Below, one piece after another: positions 45,126 to 55,976 of a stretch of 64,000 bases of DNA (positions within the stretch are counted from its first letter, which is position 1; the number at the start of each line of letters is the position of its first letter). Location: NCBI GenBank assembly GCA_029449245.1, contig JANATF010000001.1, forward strand, positions 3,658,001 through 3,722,000. The letters run 5' to 3'. A program made the translations under genes and the position numbers. The notes under the pieces are model-generated. The model was not told the DNA's origin and ran no database searches. It saw only the letters and a list, made by a program, of their open reading frames with translations. The DNA comes from Mortierella alpina (lineage: Eukaryota > Mortierellomycota > Mortierellomycetes > Mortierellales > Mortierellaceae).

Positions 45126-47977
45126 TTAGGTGATGACGGTGGGCTCCTTGCGTCCGGTGAATTCGGTCAACTGGCTGAGGTTAAGTGCGACCTCGATCAG
45201 AGGACGAAGGGCGTCCTGGGTCTTATCCTGGTATTTGCTGGCATCCGACTCGTACTTCTCGACGTACAGGCGCACGGTGGCACCCTGAGATCCCGTGCCA
45301 GACAGGCGGATGATCAAACGCGAGCCATCCTCAAAGATAACGCGGACGCCCTGCAAGCATTAAAGTTGAATGAGTTAGTTCACACCCATGGAAGTGATGT
45401 CATATCATTATACCATTACAAAAACTGCACGCCTCAAACTTGCCTGTTTCTTTGAAATGCTGCCGTCAATGGGGTCAGTGTACTCGAAATCATCACCATC
45501 CTTGACAATAAATCCATTACCGAGATCCTTGCCAATGAGGCTGGCACGATCTGTAGAAACCAAGGCTCGGAGGCGGTCCACCATCTTGTTTGCACCCTCC
45601 GCGTCAACCTCCTCATAATCGTATCTACAAAGGACGCGATTCAAAATGCTGTCAACGGTCATGCTTTGCCAAACTAGTTCACACTCGGTTACGCCACACC
45701 TGTGGCGCTCTTTCTTGCCAATAAACGTACCTGGAGAAGAAGTTGCGTCCATATTCATTGTAATGTGCCAACAGGATGTCGTTAATGCCAGCGGGCTTGG
45801 ACTGATTGGCGGCGGCGATAATGTTGAGCCAGGCTATCAAACGGCATATTCAATGCCTTGGTTAGTGATCTTCACAGTCTACAAATGCAGTAGCATCACA
45901 CCGTGAAGTAGCGAGGAGCTATTTGGGACATACCGACAACAGCCCAGACGCCATCCTTCTCACGAATGTGGTCGGATCCAGTACCAAAGGACTCCTCTCC
46001 ACAGATAGAAAGGCGGCCCGCATCCATAAGATTTCCAAAGAACTTCCAGCCTGTGGGAACCTCAAAGCACTCGTAGCCTTTCTTATTTGCAACCAAGTCC
46101 AATGCTGTGCTGGTGGGCATACTTCTGGCCAGACCTTTGACACCAGTGCGTTGGAAGTAGGGAATGGCGTCTGCCTGGGCAGCAATAATGGCCACAGAGT
46201 CTGAAGGTGTGACGAAGGCGCCCTTGCCGATGATCATGTTGCGGTCTCCATCGCCGTCTGAGGCAGCACCAAAGTTGATGTTCTCCTTTTCGACGCGCTC
46301 AACCAACTCGTGGGCGTAGGTCAAATTGGGATCGGGGTGTCCACCGCCAAAGTCGGGCAGGGGTACGCAGTTCATGACTGACTTTTGAGGAAGACCGAGC
46401 TCGGTGATGAAGATGCGCTGGCCGTAGGGACCGGTGACACCGTGCATGCCATCAAAAAGAACCGTAAACTCAGGGTTGCTCTTCAAGAAAGACTTGATGA
46501 GGTCAAAGTCGAAAATGTTCTTGAGCAGAACCACATAATCCGCCACCGAATCGATGATCTCGACCTCGAGGTTGCCGATATGTTGGGTGCCAATTGTCGA
46601 CAAGTCCACCTATGCGTGTCGTCACAATCGAGACAGGTGTGGGAATGTTCGGACATGAAAAGATTGTGTCACAGGCTTGGTCAGATCAAGCTGTTTGTTT
46701 GGCAAAGACCATCTAGCACCCAATCATTCCAATCATTCCGAGCACGCCAATCGTTGGGGCGCAAATGGCCCGTCCACTTACAGCATGAAGCTGAACCTCC
46801 TTGTAGGAAGTCAACTTTTGCGTGATCTCGTAGATCTTTTCAGTGACGCTCTCGGGAGCGGGGCCGCCATTGCTCATGTTGTATTTGATGCCAAAGTCAT
46901 TGTCGGGTCCTACAGGAGCAAGGTATGGGTGCAGAGAAACAGATGACAGGACAAAAGGTTAGAACACTGATACGATGTTTTGAGCACCCGCCAACCGCGC
47001 CTCGACGGATCAAGAATGCGATAATTTAAGGTTGGATCACTGAAAAGAGAGTATGTGGGGGAAGGCCTTCGATAAGAAGAGTATCTTCTTTATCTCCTCG
47101 CGCCCGCTGCATGTTCCACGACTTGTGTAGCATTGACCACCCCAGGACAGCAGCAATCACGATAGCAGCAGCAGAAGATAGCAATTTGCATTCGTGGGAA
47201 GCAAAACTCAATGCAAAGGATCCATAGGGAATTCATCTCCGGCACTTGGGATAATAATAGATAAGGATGATGAGCGTAAGTCACGGATGAGCATGAGCAC
47301 TACTTGCCTCCAGGGTTGTGAGAAGCAGTAAGGAGAATTCCACCTATGTACGCCAATGTGCCATGGAAAATAACAACCGAGTTAGCAAAAGTCAATATTT
47401 TCTGCATTGACGTTCCTCGAACGCCTCTTTGTGCATGCGTCCCACACGGTTTCAATAACCCTCAGACATGCTCTTTACCAGTGGCCTTGCGGAGACGAAT
47501 GAGGTTCGAAGCAGCGGGCGTGGACAATATCGTGTTCTGTCCGATGATGAGTTTTGAGACCTGTTTGAGGCGAAAAAAATAGCCTCTGTTAGCGTGTCAA
47601 GCAATAAGCAGAACGCGTCCATGGTCTGATATCGGGAGCCTTTCCTCATTCGCGTCAATAGTCAGTATTAAAGGCGAGCAGACGTAGTGTCTGACGTGGC
47701 GCTGACATCATTGGGAGAGGCACGTTGCGGTACTTGCCTCGTTACCGGCAGCGATGCGGATGATCATCTGGACGGCATCCTGCGAGAAGTAGCGGCCGTC
47801 TCCTCCTACGACGAGAGTGGCGCCCTTGGCTCCCGTGGGGATGGCATCGAGCGTGGCCTGGATGAAGTTCTGGGTGTAGTGCTCCTGCTGGAAGACCTTG
47901 ACGCGCTTGCGGAGGCCGCTAGTGCCTGGACGCTGGCCGTCGAATGGCTTTGTGGGAATGGACTGGATGGATGCCAT
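45126..47977 (-). CDS. PGM2: Phosphoglucomutase
   Basis: Cytosolic enzyme that interconverts glucose-1-phosphate and glucose-6-phosphate, linking glycolysis with UDP-glucose, trehalose and wall glucan synthesis. Eight exons: 47977-47738, 47560-47479, 47343-47308, 46909-46782, 46609-45934, 45833-45731, 45624-45444 and 45350-45126; 556 residues (human PGM1 562). N-terminal [20 protein letters not shown]; phosphoserine loop TASHNPGG with catalytic Ser115; Mg2+ loop [12 protein letters not shown]; sugar-binding [17 protein letters not shown]; phosphate site [15 protein letters not shown]. All catalytic loops are intact. Introns 1, 3 and 7 start with GC (GCAAGT) rather than GT; in each case the protein alignment fixes the junction (GNE/VSKL, NPGG/PDND, SKKQ/GVRV). 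The gene symbol could be PGM1 or PGM2; paralogues cannot be excluded. Confidence 0.95.
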
Positions 47978-48490
47978 CAGAGGTCAGGGTGAGGATGGGC
48001 GAGAGAGAGAGAGAGGCGAGGTGAGGCTGTGGGAGAGTGTGGATGTGTGGGTGGGTTGATGGGAAAGCAAGAAGAAAGCGAGAATGAATGAAATAGTAGC
48101 AGCCTTTTTTTTGGGTGGCGCTTCCTTCGCTGCCACGGCCAATGGAGCGGTGCTCATTGGCCATGTCTCCCCCTCTCCGTGGCCTCTCGTTTCTTATTCG
48201 CTGTCTGCTCCTCTCGCTTCTCTCTCTCTCTGTCATTCATTCTGTTCTGCCCCATTGCCATTGCCCATAGCCTTGCCCTGCTCCTGCCCTAGGTGGCCCT
48301 CCCACACTCCTTTCTTCATCACTTTGGATCCTCTCCAAGTCTCCTCAGACTCTCCTCTGAATCCCTCGCAGACCCTCTGCTCTGTCGACACAACCCACTC
48401 CTAATCGTTTTTCCGCTTTGACACAACACAAGCGCTCGCATAAGGCAGACACAGACACGCCTAAGCAACACAGCGCATCAGCACACAAGC
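47978..48490. other. Divergent promoter of PGM and GT61 genes
   Basis: 513 bp. Contains a GA/CT-rich leader next to the PGM start (47999-48020), a paired CCAAT inverted repeat (separate entry), and a CT-rich zone at 48190-48260. No gene. Confidence 0.6.
48137..48162. promoter_or_regulatory. Inverted-repeat double CCAAT element
   Basis: GGCCAATGGAGC and GCTCATTGGCC face each other with a GGT spacer, giving an ~11-bp inverted repeat with one extra G and a CCAAT core on each strand. It lies ~160 bp from the PGM ATG and ~330 bp from the GT61 ATG, a suitable spot for a shared CCAAT-binding (HAP/NF-Y) site. Inference from motif and position. Confidence 0.5.
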
Positions 48491-51144
48491 ATGCCGCTAT
48501 GGAACGGCGGTAGCGCCTCGCTGCCATTCTTCTCCACCCCAGGGCCCAATGGCTCTGCTGCAACCCGCACCTTCCTCCTCCCGAGATCCTGTCTCTCTCC
48601 ACGCATGTTCGTCTCATGCATCATAGCTACCTTCAGCCTCTTATGGCTCATGCTCTTCTCGTACTCCCGCTTCTCCTTCGGGTTCAGGAATGCTTCATCG
48701 TATAGCGACGACTGGGCACGCTTTGATCAGCACATGGGAGGTACTGCCGCCAAAACAATACAGTGGCGAAATACCACTCTTGTTTCACAGTTCAGTTGTC
48801 AGTCCACACCAAAGACAACAGCGTCAATAAGAGGCCCCAAATTTGACCGAGAGAGCATTTGCACCGTTCAAAATCTCTGTGTTGACGGCGAAAGAGGTTA
48901 GTTCAAGTGGGTCAACTCTTGACTGCAGTAACCAGTGCGGTTGCAGCAACCGGTCGCACTCCATTCCCTCCCCTCTTTTTTTGTTGTTGTTGTTGTGAGC
49001 TCTAGCAAGAATGCTCACCCCCTTTGCTCACGCTCTTACGTTTGTATCAGGTGCATGGGTCCATCTTGGCCAGAACGCAGAAGAGCTCCCGCTGATCAAT
49101 GTAGTAGCCGCTGATCCTGGATCGGACTCTTATTATCGGCCTGCGATGCTGGATCAGTTCCCTGTTTCGGCGTATCGGTTTGTGGACGAGACTATCTTCC
49201 TCTATGGGCGGGATCCAACCCATCGGCCGACCTGGACCTTAAACAACCTTCTTTCGCTCCACAGGTAACGAACAAAAAGCTCCATGGATCTGTACATTAA
49301 AGATTGCCTCATCGATATGTGGGAGAGATTGCTAATGCTTGAACTTGTGCGACACTGGCGCATCATATCTTCATATGACTTTCATGCAATCCTATTATTA
49401 TTTTTGGTACACCTCTCGCTGCAGCGTCATGACCACCTATGGGGGTTCGCGTTCATCCTGGTTCATGCGCGTCACAGGACAGGAGAATACAGACACGGGA
49501 CGGAGAAGGCAGTTCAGGTATCGCGAGGATCGGGATCAAGGTCTGGATACCTATCTTCTTGCCCCCCACGGACAGGAGATTGTTTTAAATCAGGACGAGA
49601 GGGCGCCGCACTCAAGCTACCAGATTAGCCCGCCCTCGAAATCTGTCCCAACTTGCTTTGCAAGAGCTGTGATCGGACTGCAGTCAAGATGCACTCGTCC
49701 ATATTGCGAAAATCTGGTCGGCGGCTCTGATCTCATCGACTCATTGAGGACAAAAGCCTTGGATGTGTTGTCGCCATCCATGATCCGGTTCCAGAACACG
49801 GATCCCAGCATTGTCCATCCAATTGTTGGAGAGAATGTGCCTGTGGTTTCTGAGCATAACATGACGGTTCTTGACGGCGAAAGTGCACCCCGGTCTAGGA
49901 TCCAGGTGGCACTTCTCGGACGGTACGGGAACACCAGCATTCCTAACGCCAACCTGTTAGAGCTGTCGCTGCTTTCCAGGGGGTTTGCTGTTAAGACCAT
50001 CCACTTGGATCATCCTGCAGAAATTGGTCTGGCCCAGGCAGCCCAACTTTTCAAGGAACAGAGTATTCTTGTCGCACCACAGGGCGATGGACTCGGATAT
50101 TCTACTTGGATGGCGCCGGGAACCGTAGTCGTCTCAATCCTGCCGCGGTTCACACGGTCCAGCAAGGCATTCACGGATAGGATGATGGCCTTTGGGAAAC
50201 GCTTCTTTGCTTGGGACTGCCAAGATGAAACCTGTGTTCAGCCCGACCGTGACCTGGCTCATGAGTGCATTGAGGCGGTTCAGGCGTCGTATGAGGATGA
50301 GCATGGGATCAGCGCGGCCGAATTCGAGGAGTTTGTAAATATGAAGCAGGATTTTCGGCAGCGATCCATCCCGTGGAAGGCCATTGCGGACTGTTATACA
50401 AAGGATGTCAGTCGCCGGATACATGTGGAGGAGCTGACGATATTGATCGAGAGCCTGGCAAAGGATTTCACGCCTGTTTCGTCAGACGCAAATGACGCAA
50501 AAGGGCCGTATACAGGAAACGATCGGACGCGGAGGGCGTTGAACCGACGCGGTGTCGAAGATGAGGATTCTGAAGCCGAAGATTTAGAGGATCAATCAAC
50601 GACGACTTTGGAATCCAGTGAAGAAGAGGAGGACAGTTCTGGTATTGATTCAGAGGAGGACAATAATTTGGACAAGGAGGAAGGCGTCCGGTTACAAACT
50701 GGTAAGGAAGAGAGTGAGGGTGAGGACATCAACCTTCACGAGTACGATGAGCAGTCCGCCGCAACTCCGTCATCCGCTTCTGAGGATGATGCATCTCCAG
50801 ACCAGGAGCGCCTTATCACGACTAGTTCACCAGCGTCACCACCACCGGCACCCAACAAGCAGGAAGCGCCTATCGCGCAGGGTCAGAGTATCCATGCCAC
50901 ATTCGGGTTTGCAGAGTTTTGCAAGAAAGGCCGCTGCTGCGGTGCGGCGAGACTCCTCGAGAGCGATGGCAGTGGACACCTGGGTGCAAGGGGTCTGACA
51001 CCGTGCGCCTCCAGCATGTCTGCCATCGTCTTTGGAGCAAGAGGCGTGTGGGGCCAGGTGGAGGAATCTGCCACCGTTCAGGAAAGCCAAGATCTGGTCT
51101 GGCAGGTTGACCTTGGCCGTCGCTCCGAGGACTTGAGCGCATAG
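48491..51144 (+). CDS. GT61-type glycosyltransferase, type II membrane protein
   Basis: Predicted Golgi glycosyltransferase of the DUF563/GT61 type (family of EOGT and plant xylosyl/arabinosyltransferases). Exons 48491-48896, 49051-49264 and 49425-51144; 779 residues. A single signal-anchor TM at ~39-58 (MFVSCIIATFSLLWLMLFSY) follows a short cytosolic tail. The luminal domain contains RIQVALLGRYGNTSIPN, LLELSLLSRGFAVKTIHLDH and, in place of the usual HGAGL nucleotide-sugar loop, SILVAPQGDGLGYSTWMAPG with VVVSILPRF. Many Cys pairs are present. After ~residue 640 comes a Glu/Asp/Ser-rich extension unusual for the family, ending in a Cys/Gly-rich stretch. The donor sugar is unknown. The His of HGAGL is replaced by Gln, so activity is not certain. 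Stops are 68 bp from convergent MED10. Confidence 0.78.
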
Positions 51145-51212
51145 CCCCCCACGATCCATTAGCTTCCCCAATATATTGCATGATCCTGATGACAGATGTT
51201 GATTTATTTTGC

Positions 51213-52063
51213 TCAACTATGGCTGCTTTCTGATACTCCAGGATCTATTGAGCCATTTGCTACCTCCTTGATGATCTCGGTATACGCTGTCGTCTCTTCT
51301 GTAAAGGACGATTCCAAGTTTTGGCTCAAGGCAGCCTCGAAACTCTGTTATGAACGATCGAACTGTTAGCACCATTCACGTTAGTTTGTTCGACTTTCTC
51401 AAAAAGAAATGCAATAGACGAGCTCGTCCAAACGTTCGCTTGCCTTCAATGCAGTTATCTTTCCGTTCGTGAACTGGTTCTCTCCAGCGACAGCCTCGAC
51501 AAACGTCTTTGAAAAGAGATCTGGGTTCTTTCCGTCCTCGATATAACTGAATGCAAAAAGCACTGTTGTCAGCAAGTGTTCAAATTATCTCCAAATGAAC
51601 AGGGCAGGTATTCGTCTCGAGAACCTTACCTCAACACCTCCCAGGGTACCATCATGTCCAGTTTGTCCTTGAAGCCCTCAATATCCGACAACTGCGTGAT
51701 CAACTCTTGACTATTGACAGATAAAAAGGCAACAGGAGCTGAAGAGTGAGCTGATGCGGTCCCGAAGGTGGAGGTGACCGATGCCGTCGTTGTAACGTTT
51801 CGTCGCCATTCCCTTTACATTTTCTGATGGACAAGTGAGCCACTCTCATTCTGGAAATCATAGACGGTAATGCTGAGTTCGAGCAGACACTCGATCAGCT
51901 CCTGCAGCTTTAATTCCAGATCCTGCCTTGTCTGCTCTGTTTGTGTAGCGGACACGTCCATGATGCCACTGTGCTGTGTTGATGTCGAGTCGGCCCCCTG
52001 TGCTGTTGACTGGGCCGGCGTGGGTGTTGCTGTTGGTAATGCGCCTGCTGGTGGCGGTGACAT
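51213..52063 (-). CDS. MED10: Mediator complex subunit 10
   Basis: Essential subunit of the middle module of Mediator (yeast Nut2), linking activators to RNA polymerase II. Exons 52063-51819, 51710-51630, 51546-51444 and 51344-51213; 186 residues. After a Pro/Thr-rich leader of ~45 residues, the Med10 helices read QDLELKLQELIECLLELSIT, GSLVHQKIQELITQLSDIEG, FKDKLDMMVPWEVLSYIEDG and KNPDLFSKTFVEAVAGENQF, then NGKITALKSFEAALSQNLES. These align along the whole human protein. Intron 3 begins with GCAAGC (GC-AG); the ALK/SFE junction of the family fixes this. The C-terminal ~35 residues exceed the human end. It shares a divergent promoter with the BAG-domain gene. Confidence 0.9.
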
Positions 52064-52544
52064 TCGTACTTTTGTGGTGTGCAGTGTAGGCGGGTATGGG
52101 GATCCCGATCCTTGGGTGTGTTTCCAGCTGTTTCGGTTCGCTGCGGGTATAGGTTGTGGATGCTTTCTCCTGGTCTGTGTCGAGAATGTCAGACGGTCTG
52201 TCCTGCAGCAAAGAGAATCAGAGCGAGTGGGCGAGAGACTTCTGGCAAATTCCGCCCGTGACAAATGCAAATTTTCCAGCTGGAAGTCGCTGGAAAGCAC
52301 TGACAAATTCCACCAGTGACGATATTGCTGAGCAATGGGGGCACAGCAACGCCAAACGGACTATAAAAGACCTTTGGACGCGACTCCACCAACTCTCATC
52401 TTCACTTTTCAACAGCTACAACTTCTCAGTCTTCCCACTGAACACAACCACCATCCCACTCTGAAAAAAGCCTTGCCTTTGACTCTCTACATCATTCTTC
52501 ATCCCTCTCACACTCTGCCGCATCAACACATACATCCAACAGCC
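52064..52544. promoter_or_regulatory. Divergent promoter MED10 / BAG-domain gene
   Basis: Contains a strong TATAAAAG box at 52362-52369 for the BAG gene. An imperfect heat-shock element (TTC-nn-GCA-nn-TTC) is at 52240-52252. A 17-bp direct repeat (CAAATTCCRCCMGTGAC, 15/17 identical) occurs at 52246-52262 and 52304-52320. Between the repeats lie TTCC and two GGAA units (52274-52295) that resemble further half-sites. Assignment to Hsf1 is inference. Confidence 0.45.
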
Positions 52545-54503
52545 ATGTATTCACTATTCTCCCACCCAGCTTTCGCTGCCCCCGCCGCGGCTCCTCGCCG
52601 TCAACATCAGCAGCAGTTCCCTTCCTTCAGCTACGCCCCTTCCTACCCCGTCACCTTTGATGTCTCGGAAGCAGACGACGACTCCACCGACGAGGAAGAG
52701 CAGCTCCTCCTTGCCGCCCTCGAGCGAAAGCGCCAGCAGAAGGCTGTTCGCCACCAACATCGCCAACAGCAGCTTCTTCAAGAACAACAGCGCCAACAGC
52801 AGTTGATCGAGCAAGAGCGTCGTCTTCGTGCTCAAGCCGTCGCCCAGGCAAAGTACGAGGCTGAACAGGAGGCCCTTCGCCAGTACCAGTACAAGAAGCA
52901 ACAGCAGCAGATACGTGAACAGCAAGAGCGTCGTCGTCAGCAAGCCGCCCTCGAGCATCTCTTCCTGCAGCAACTCCAGCAGCAACACCTCGAAGAACAA
53001 CAACGCCAGAAGCAAGCAGCCAAGATGCAAGCCATTGCGGAGGCCAGGAAGAGACAACAGCAACAGCAACAGCAGAAGCTAGAGAGGCAGCGACAGCTTG
53101 CGATTCAGGCTGCAAAGGACGCCGCTGCGGCAGAGGAGGAGCAGGAGGACAGCCAGCATGTGGATGAGCAAGATGCTCTGAGCGACTTTTTGAACGCCAT
53201 CTTTTTCTCACACCATGATCAGCTAAAGCGCCACCAGTCCAATGACCAAGAGTATCCTCGCAAGCGACAGCAGCAACAGCAACAGAAGGCCCTCGAGCAG
53301 CAAAAGCAGATTGAGCAACAGAGGCAACAGCAGTTGAAGGAGGCCGAGGAGAAGAAGCGCATCGCAGCAGTTGAGGCCAGGAAGCAAGAGAAGGACGCAG
53401 CCAAGAAACAGCTGGCTTCGGATAGCGGAGACGACGAGGATCTTGTCCACAACTACTTCTTGACGTTCCCCGATATCAAGTCCATGGTCGAGGCCGCTCT
53501 TGGTGGCAAGATCGAGACTGCTGCCACCGCCAAGGTCTCAGCCTCTCAGCCAAAGAAGCCCGAGTCTAATGCAAAGAAGCCCGAGTCCAGCGCACCTGCC
53601 CCTGTTGCCGAATCTAAACCCGCGGCATCGACTGCTTCTTCCACTCACTCATCGCCCGAGCTTCGTGCTGCCGACATCCTGCAGCAGCGCCAGCAGCGTC
53701 AGCGCGAGCAGCAGGTGTCGGTCCAGGAGAAGCATTCTGAGCTCAACAAGATCGACTCTGTCCTGGACGACCTCTCTCGTGAGCTCGACCAGATTCTGAT
53801 CGGCACCATGCAGAACAAGAAGCAGATCCTGCTGACCGAGGAGAACTTGACCAAGACCATGTTCAAGATTGACTCTGTGGAGAGCGAGGGCGATCTTTCG
53901 GTTCGCAAGCGTAGAAAGGAACTGATCAAGAAGAGTCAAGCACTGTTAGATCTTGTAGACGAGTTCAAGGCGCGCGAGGCTAATAGCAAGAAAGCCAGCA
54001 GCGAGTCCGAGTCCGAGTCCGAGTCCGAGTCCACCCCTGCAAAAGAGGCTACCGAATTGGAGGTTGAGGCCGCGCCCGAGACTGAGCTGGCCGAGTTGGA
54101 GACATTCTCTGATATGGAGTCTTTGCCCGATGTCTCCACTGAAGCCCATGCTGAGGCTGCCGAGCCTGTCGAGTCCAAAGTCGTCTCTACTGAGGATGCC
54201 AGTATGTCCGAGTCCACTGAAGGGGGTGCGATTGCTTCCGAGTCTACTGCAGAGGATGCTGCCCAGCCCGAAGCCGAGTCCACGGTGCCTGAGGTGTCTG
54301 AGCTAAGCGACTCTTCCTCGTCAGCAGCAGAGTCATCGTCTGATGAAGAGGAGTCAAGCCAGGACCAGTCAGCCGTAGCACCAACGCCCTCCACCAAGTC
54401 TACCAAGTCATCCGATCCTCTGGATCTGATTGCTGACGCAGCCTTGGAGCTGGCACGCGCCGAGCCTTTGGATCATGACTTTGACATGGTGCTTGTGCAT
54501 TAA
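52545..54503 (+). CDS. BAG-domain Hsp70 cochaperone with Gln-rich coiled coil
   Basis: BAG domains bind the ATPase domain of Hsp70 and speed nucleotide exchange. Single exon, 652 residues; the ATG at 52545 is the first after the TATA box and leader. The N-terminus (~1-40) is aromatic/Pro-rich, and FDVSEADDDSTDEEEQLLLA begins a long Gln/Arg-rich coiled coil (~55-300). The BAG domain is at ~395-478, beginning KHSELNKIDSVLDDLSRELD and continuing IGTMQNKKQILLTEENLTKT, with RRKELIKKSQALLDLVDEFK at the end. The tail is Glu/Ser-rich with an ESESESES repeat near 54003. No TM segment, unlike yeast Snl1. Upstream heat-shock-like sites suggest stress induction. The domain call rests on pattern, so the superfamily is likely but the subfamily open. 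Confidence 0.85.
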   Translation: MYSLFSHPAFAAPAAAPRRQHQQQFPSFSYAPSYPVTFDVSEADDDSTDEEEQLLLAALERKRQQKAVRHQHRQQQLLQEQQRQQQLIEQERRLRAQAVAQAKYEAEQEALRQYQYKKQQQQIREQQERRRQQAALEHLFLQQLQQQHLEEQQRQKQAAKMQAIAEARKRQQQQQQQKLERQRQLAIQAAKDAAAAEEEQEDSQHVDEQDALSDFLNAIFFSHHDQLKRHQSNDQEYPRKRQQQQQQKALEQQKQIEQQRQQQLKEAEEKKRIAAVEARKQEKDAAKKQLASDSGDDEDLVHNYFLTFPDIKSMVEAALGGKIETAATAKVSASQPKKPESNAKKPESSAPAPVAESKPAASTASSTHSSPELRAADILQQRQQRQREQQVSVQEKHSELNKIDSVLDDLSRELDQILIGTMQNKKQILLTEENLTKTMFKIDSVESEGDLSVRKRRKELIKKSQALLDLVDEFKAREANSKKASSESESESESESTPAKEATELEVEAAPETELAELETFSDMESLPDVSTEAHAEAAEPVESKVVSTEDASMSESTEGGAIASESTAEDAAQPEAESTVPEVSELSDSSSSAAESSSDEEESSQDQSAVAPTPSTKSTKSSDPLDLIADAALELARAEPLDHDFDMVLVH

Positions 54504-55080
54504 GAACACCATACCATACCTGTACAACAATAAAAACCAATGATAGTATTCCTCAATCTTTCTCCCTCTGCTCTTCACTTCACCTTGACAACAGCCTACG
54601 ATCATCCACTTCTCCCTACATGTACCCTAGGGCAGGGAATGTGCTGGAAGTTCGTTTATTAACTCTCTTTACACCATAGAAACTTTGTCCTGCACATGAA
54701 GACCTGCCTGGTAGTGCAACACGACTGCGGACCCGGAGTGTATCATCATTTCTAATTGTGGACACGTTTTTCGAGAGCGAGCGAGTCAACAACGCCGATT
54801 TGACTCATTCAAAAGAACTCTGTTGGCATGACCTGCACCGATTGGCTCCATCACTCTCCATGGCCTTCCATCCATCTCCATGTCGCACAGCCTTGTAGAC
54901 CACTCGTGCTCTCTCTCCCTTTCTCTCTCCCTTTCTCTCTTCCTCTATCTTCCCTCGCTCTCTCCCTCTTTGTCTCTTTATCTCTTTGTCATACCAGCCA
55001 AGTAGTTTAATATTTCCCCGATCCAATAGCCCTCCGCCCCTGTTGCCTCCACGCACACACAGAGTTCATCCACACACACC
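54504..55080. other. Intergenic region
   Basis: 3' flank of the BAG gene, then the CT-rich leader (54910-54990) of the acetyltransferase gene. No other feature seen. Confidence 0.5.
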
Positions 55081-55976
55081 ATGACCGTCCCTACCTCCAC
55101 AGACAACCACAAGGCAGCAGTTCTCGTCCATATCCCATCCAGACCCTCGATCCGATCGGCCAGCTCCCACTCCTCCACCAATTCCACCGAATCCTCGGTC
55201 TCCAGCAACCTTGCCAGTGGCCCCGTCCAACAAGTGATCTTCCGCCATGGCAGGGTCGAAGAGGCTGCTGCGATGACAGAAATGCAGTTCTCAAACTACC
55301 TTTTCCACTACCGTAACATTCTGCCCAAACCATTCCTCGACAACCTCAACTTTGAGCAGATGACTGCCGGTCATGTCAAGAAGCTGATGCGTACGTATAA
55401 TATATTGTGGGAAGGAAAACAAAGACGAAAACGCCTTTGTACCTGCAGGTTTTCTTCTTATGTGAACGGTTGCTGCAGTAGCACAAACGTTGATCCGTCG
55501 TTGTATACCCCTTTCTTTTTTTTTTTTTTAATCCTGCAGCCCCTGTTGACAAGCGAGAGGCAGCATATGTGGTGGCAGAGAGAATCGATGCTGCGACTGG
55601 ACAGCCCGAGATCATTGGTATGGCTCAATCCATGGTTCCGAACTGGGAGAGAGCCTACAACCACCGATTCTACGACGGATGGTCACAGGAAGACTTTGAC
55701 TGCGAGATTGATACCCTCTACGTCAAGATCGGGGTCCAAGGTGGGGGGATCGGACGCAAGTTGATCTTGGGTGCACTTCAGGAAGGGTATGACCGCTTCC
55801 ATATGAGACGAGGCGTGATCATCTGGACGATTGTCGAGAATACGCAAGCCAGAGAGTTTTATAAGCGCATTGGCTGTGAGGAACTGGCCTTGCGCACCTT
55901 GGGTCTCGGAGAGGGCATGAGCTGCGAATGTGTTGCCTATGGTTTCCGCACTGTGGGTGAGGCGATCGGAAAGTGA
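55081..55976 (+). CDS. GNAT-family N-acetyltransferase
   Basis: Acetyl-CoA-dependent N-acetyltransferase of the GNAT superfamily. Exons 55081-55390 and 55540-55976; 248 residues. After a Ser-rich leader, QVIFRHGRVEEAAAMTEMQF begins the fold. AYVVAERIDAATGQPEIIGM is strand beta-4, and DTLYVKIGVQGGGIGRKLIL is motif A: the acetyl-CoA P-loop Q/RxxGxG/A appears as VQGGGIGRKL, near residue 180. GVIIWTIVENTQAREFYKRI with GCEELALRTLG is motif B, the usual EN..A..FY-K-GF pattern. The substrate (small molecule, amine or protein) cannot be told. Intron 1 (149 nt) has a poly-T tract before a CTGCAG acceptor. Confidence 0.87.
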
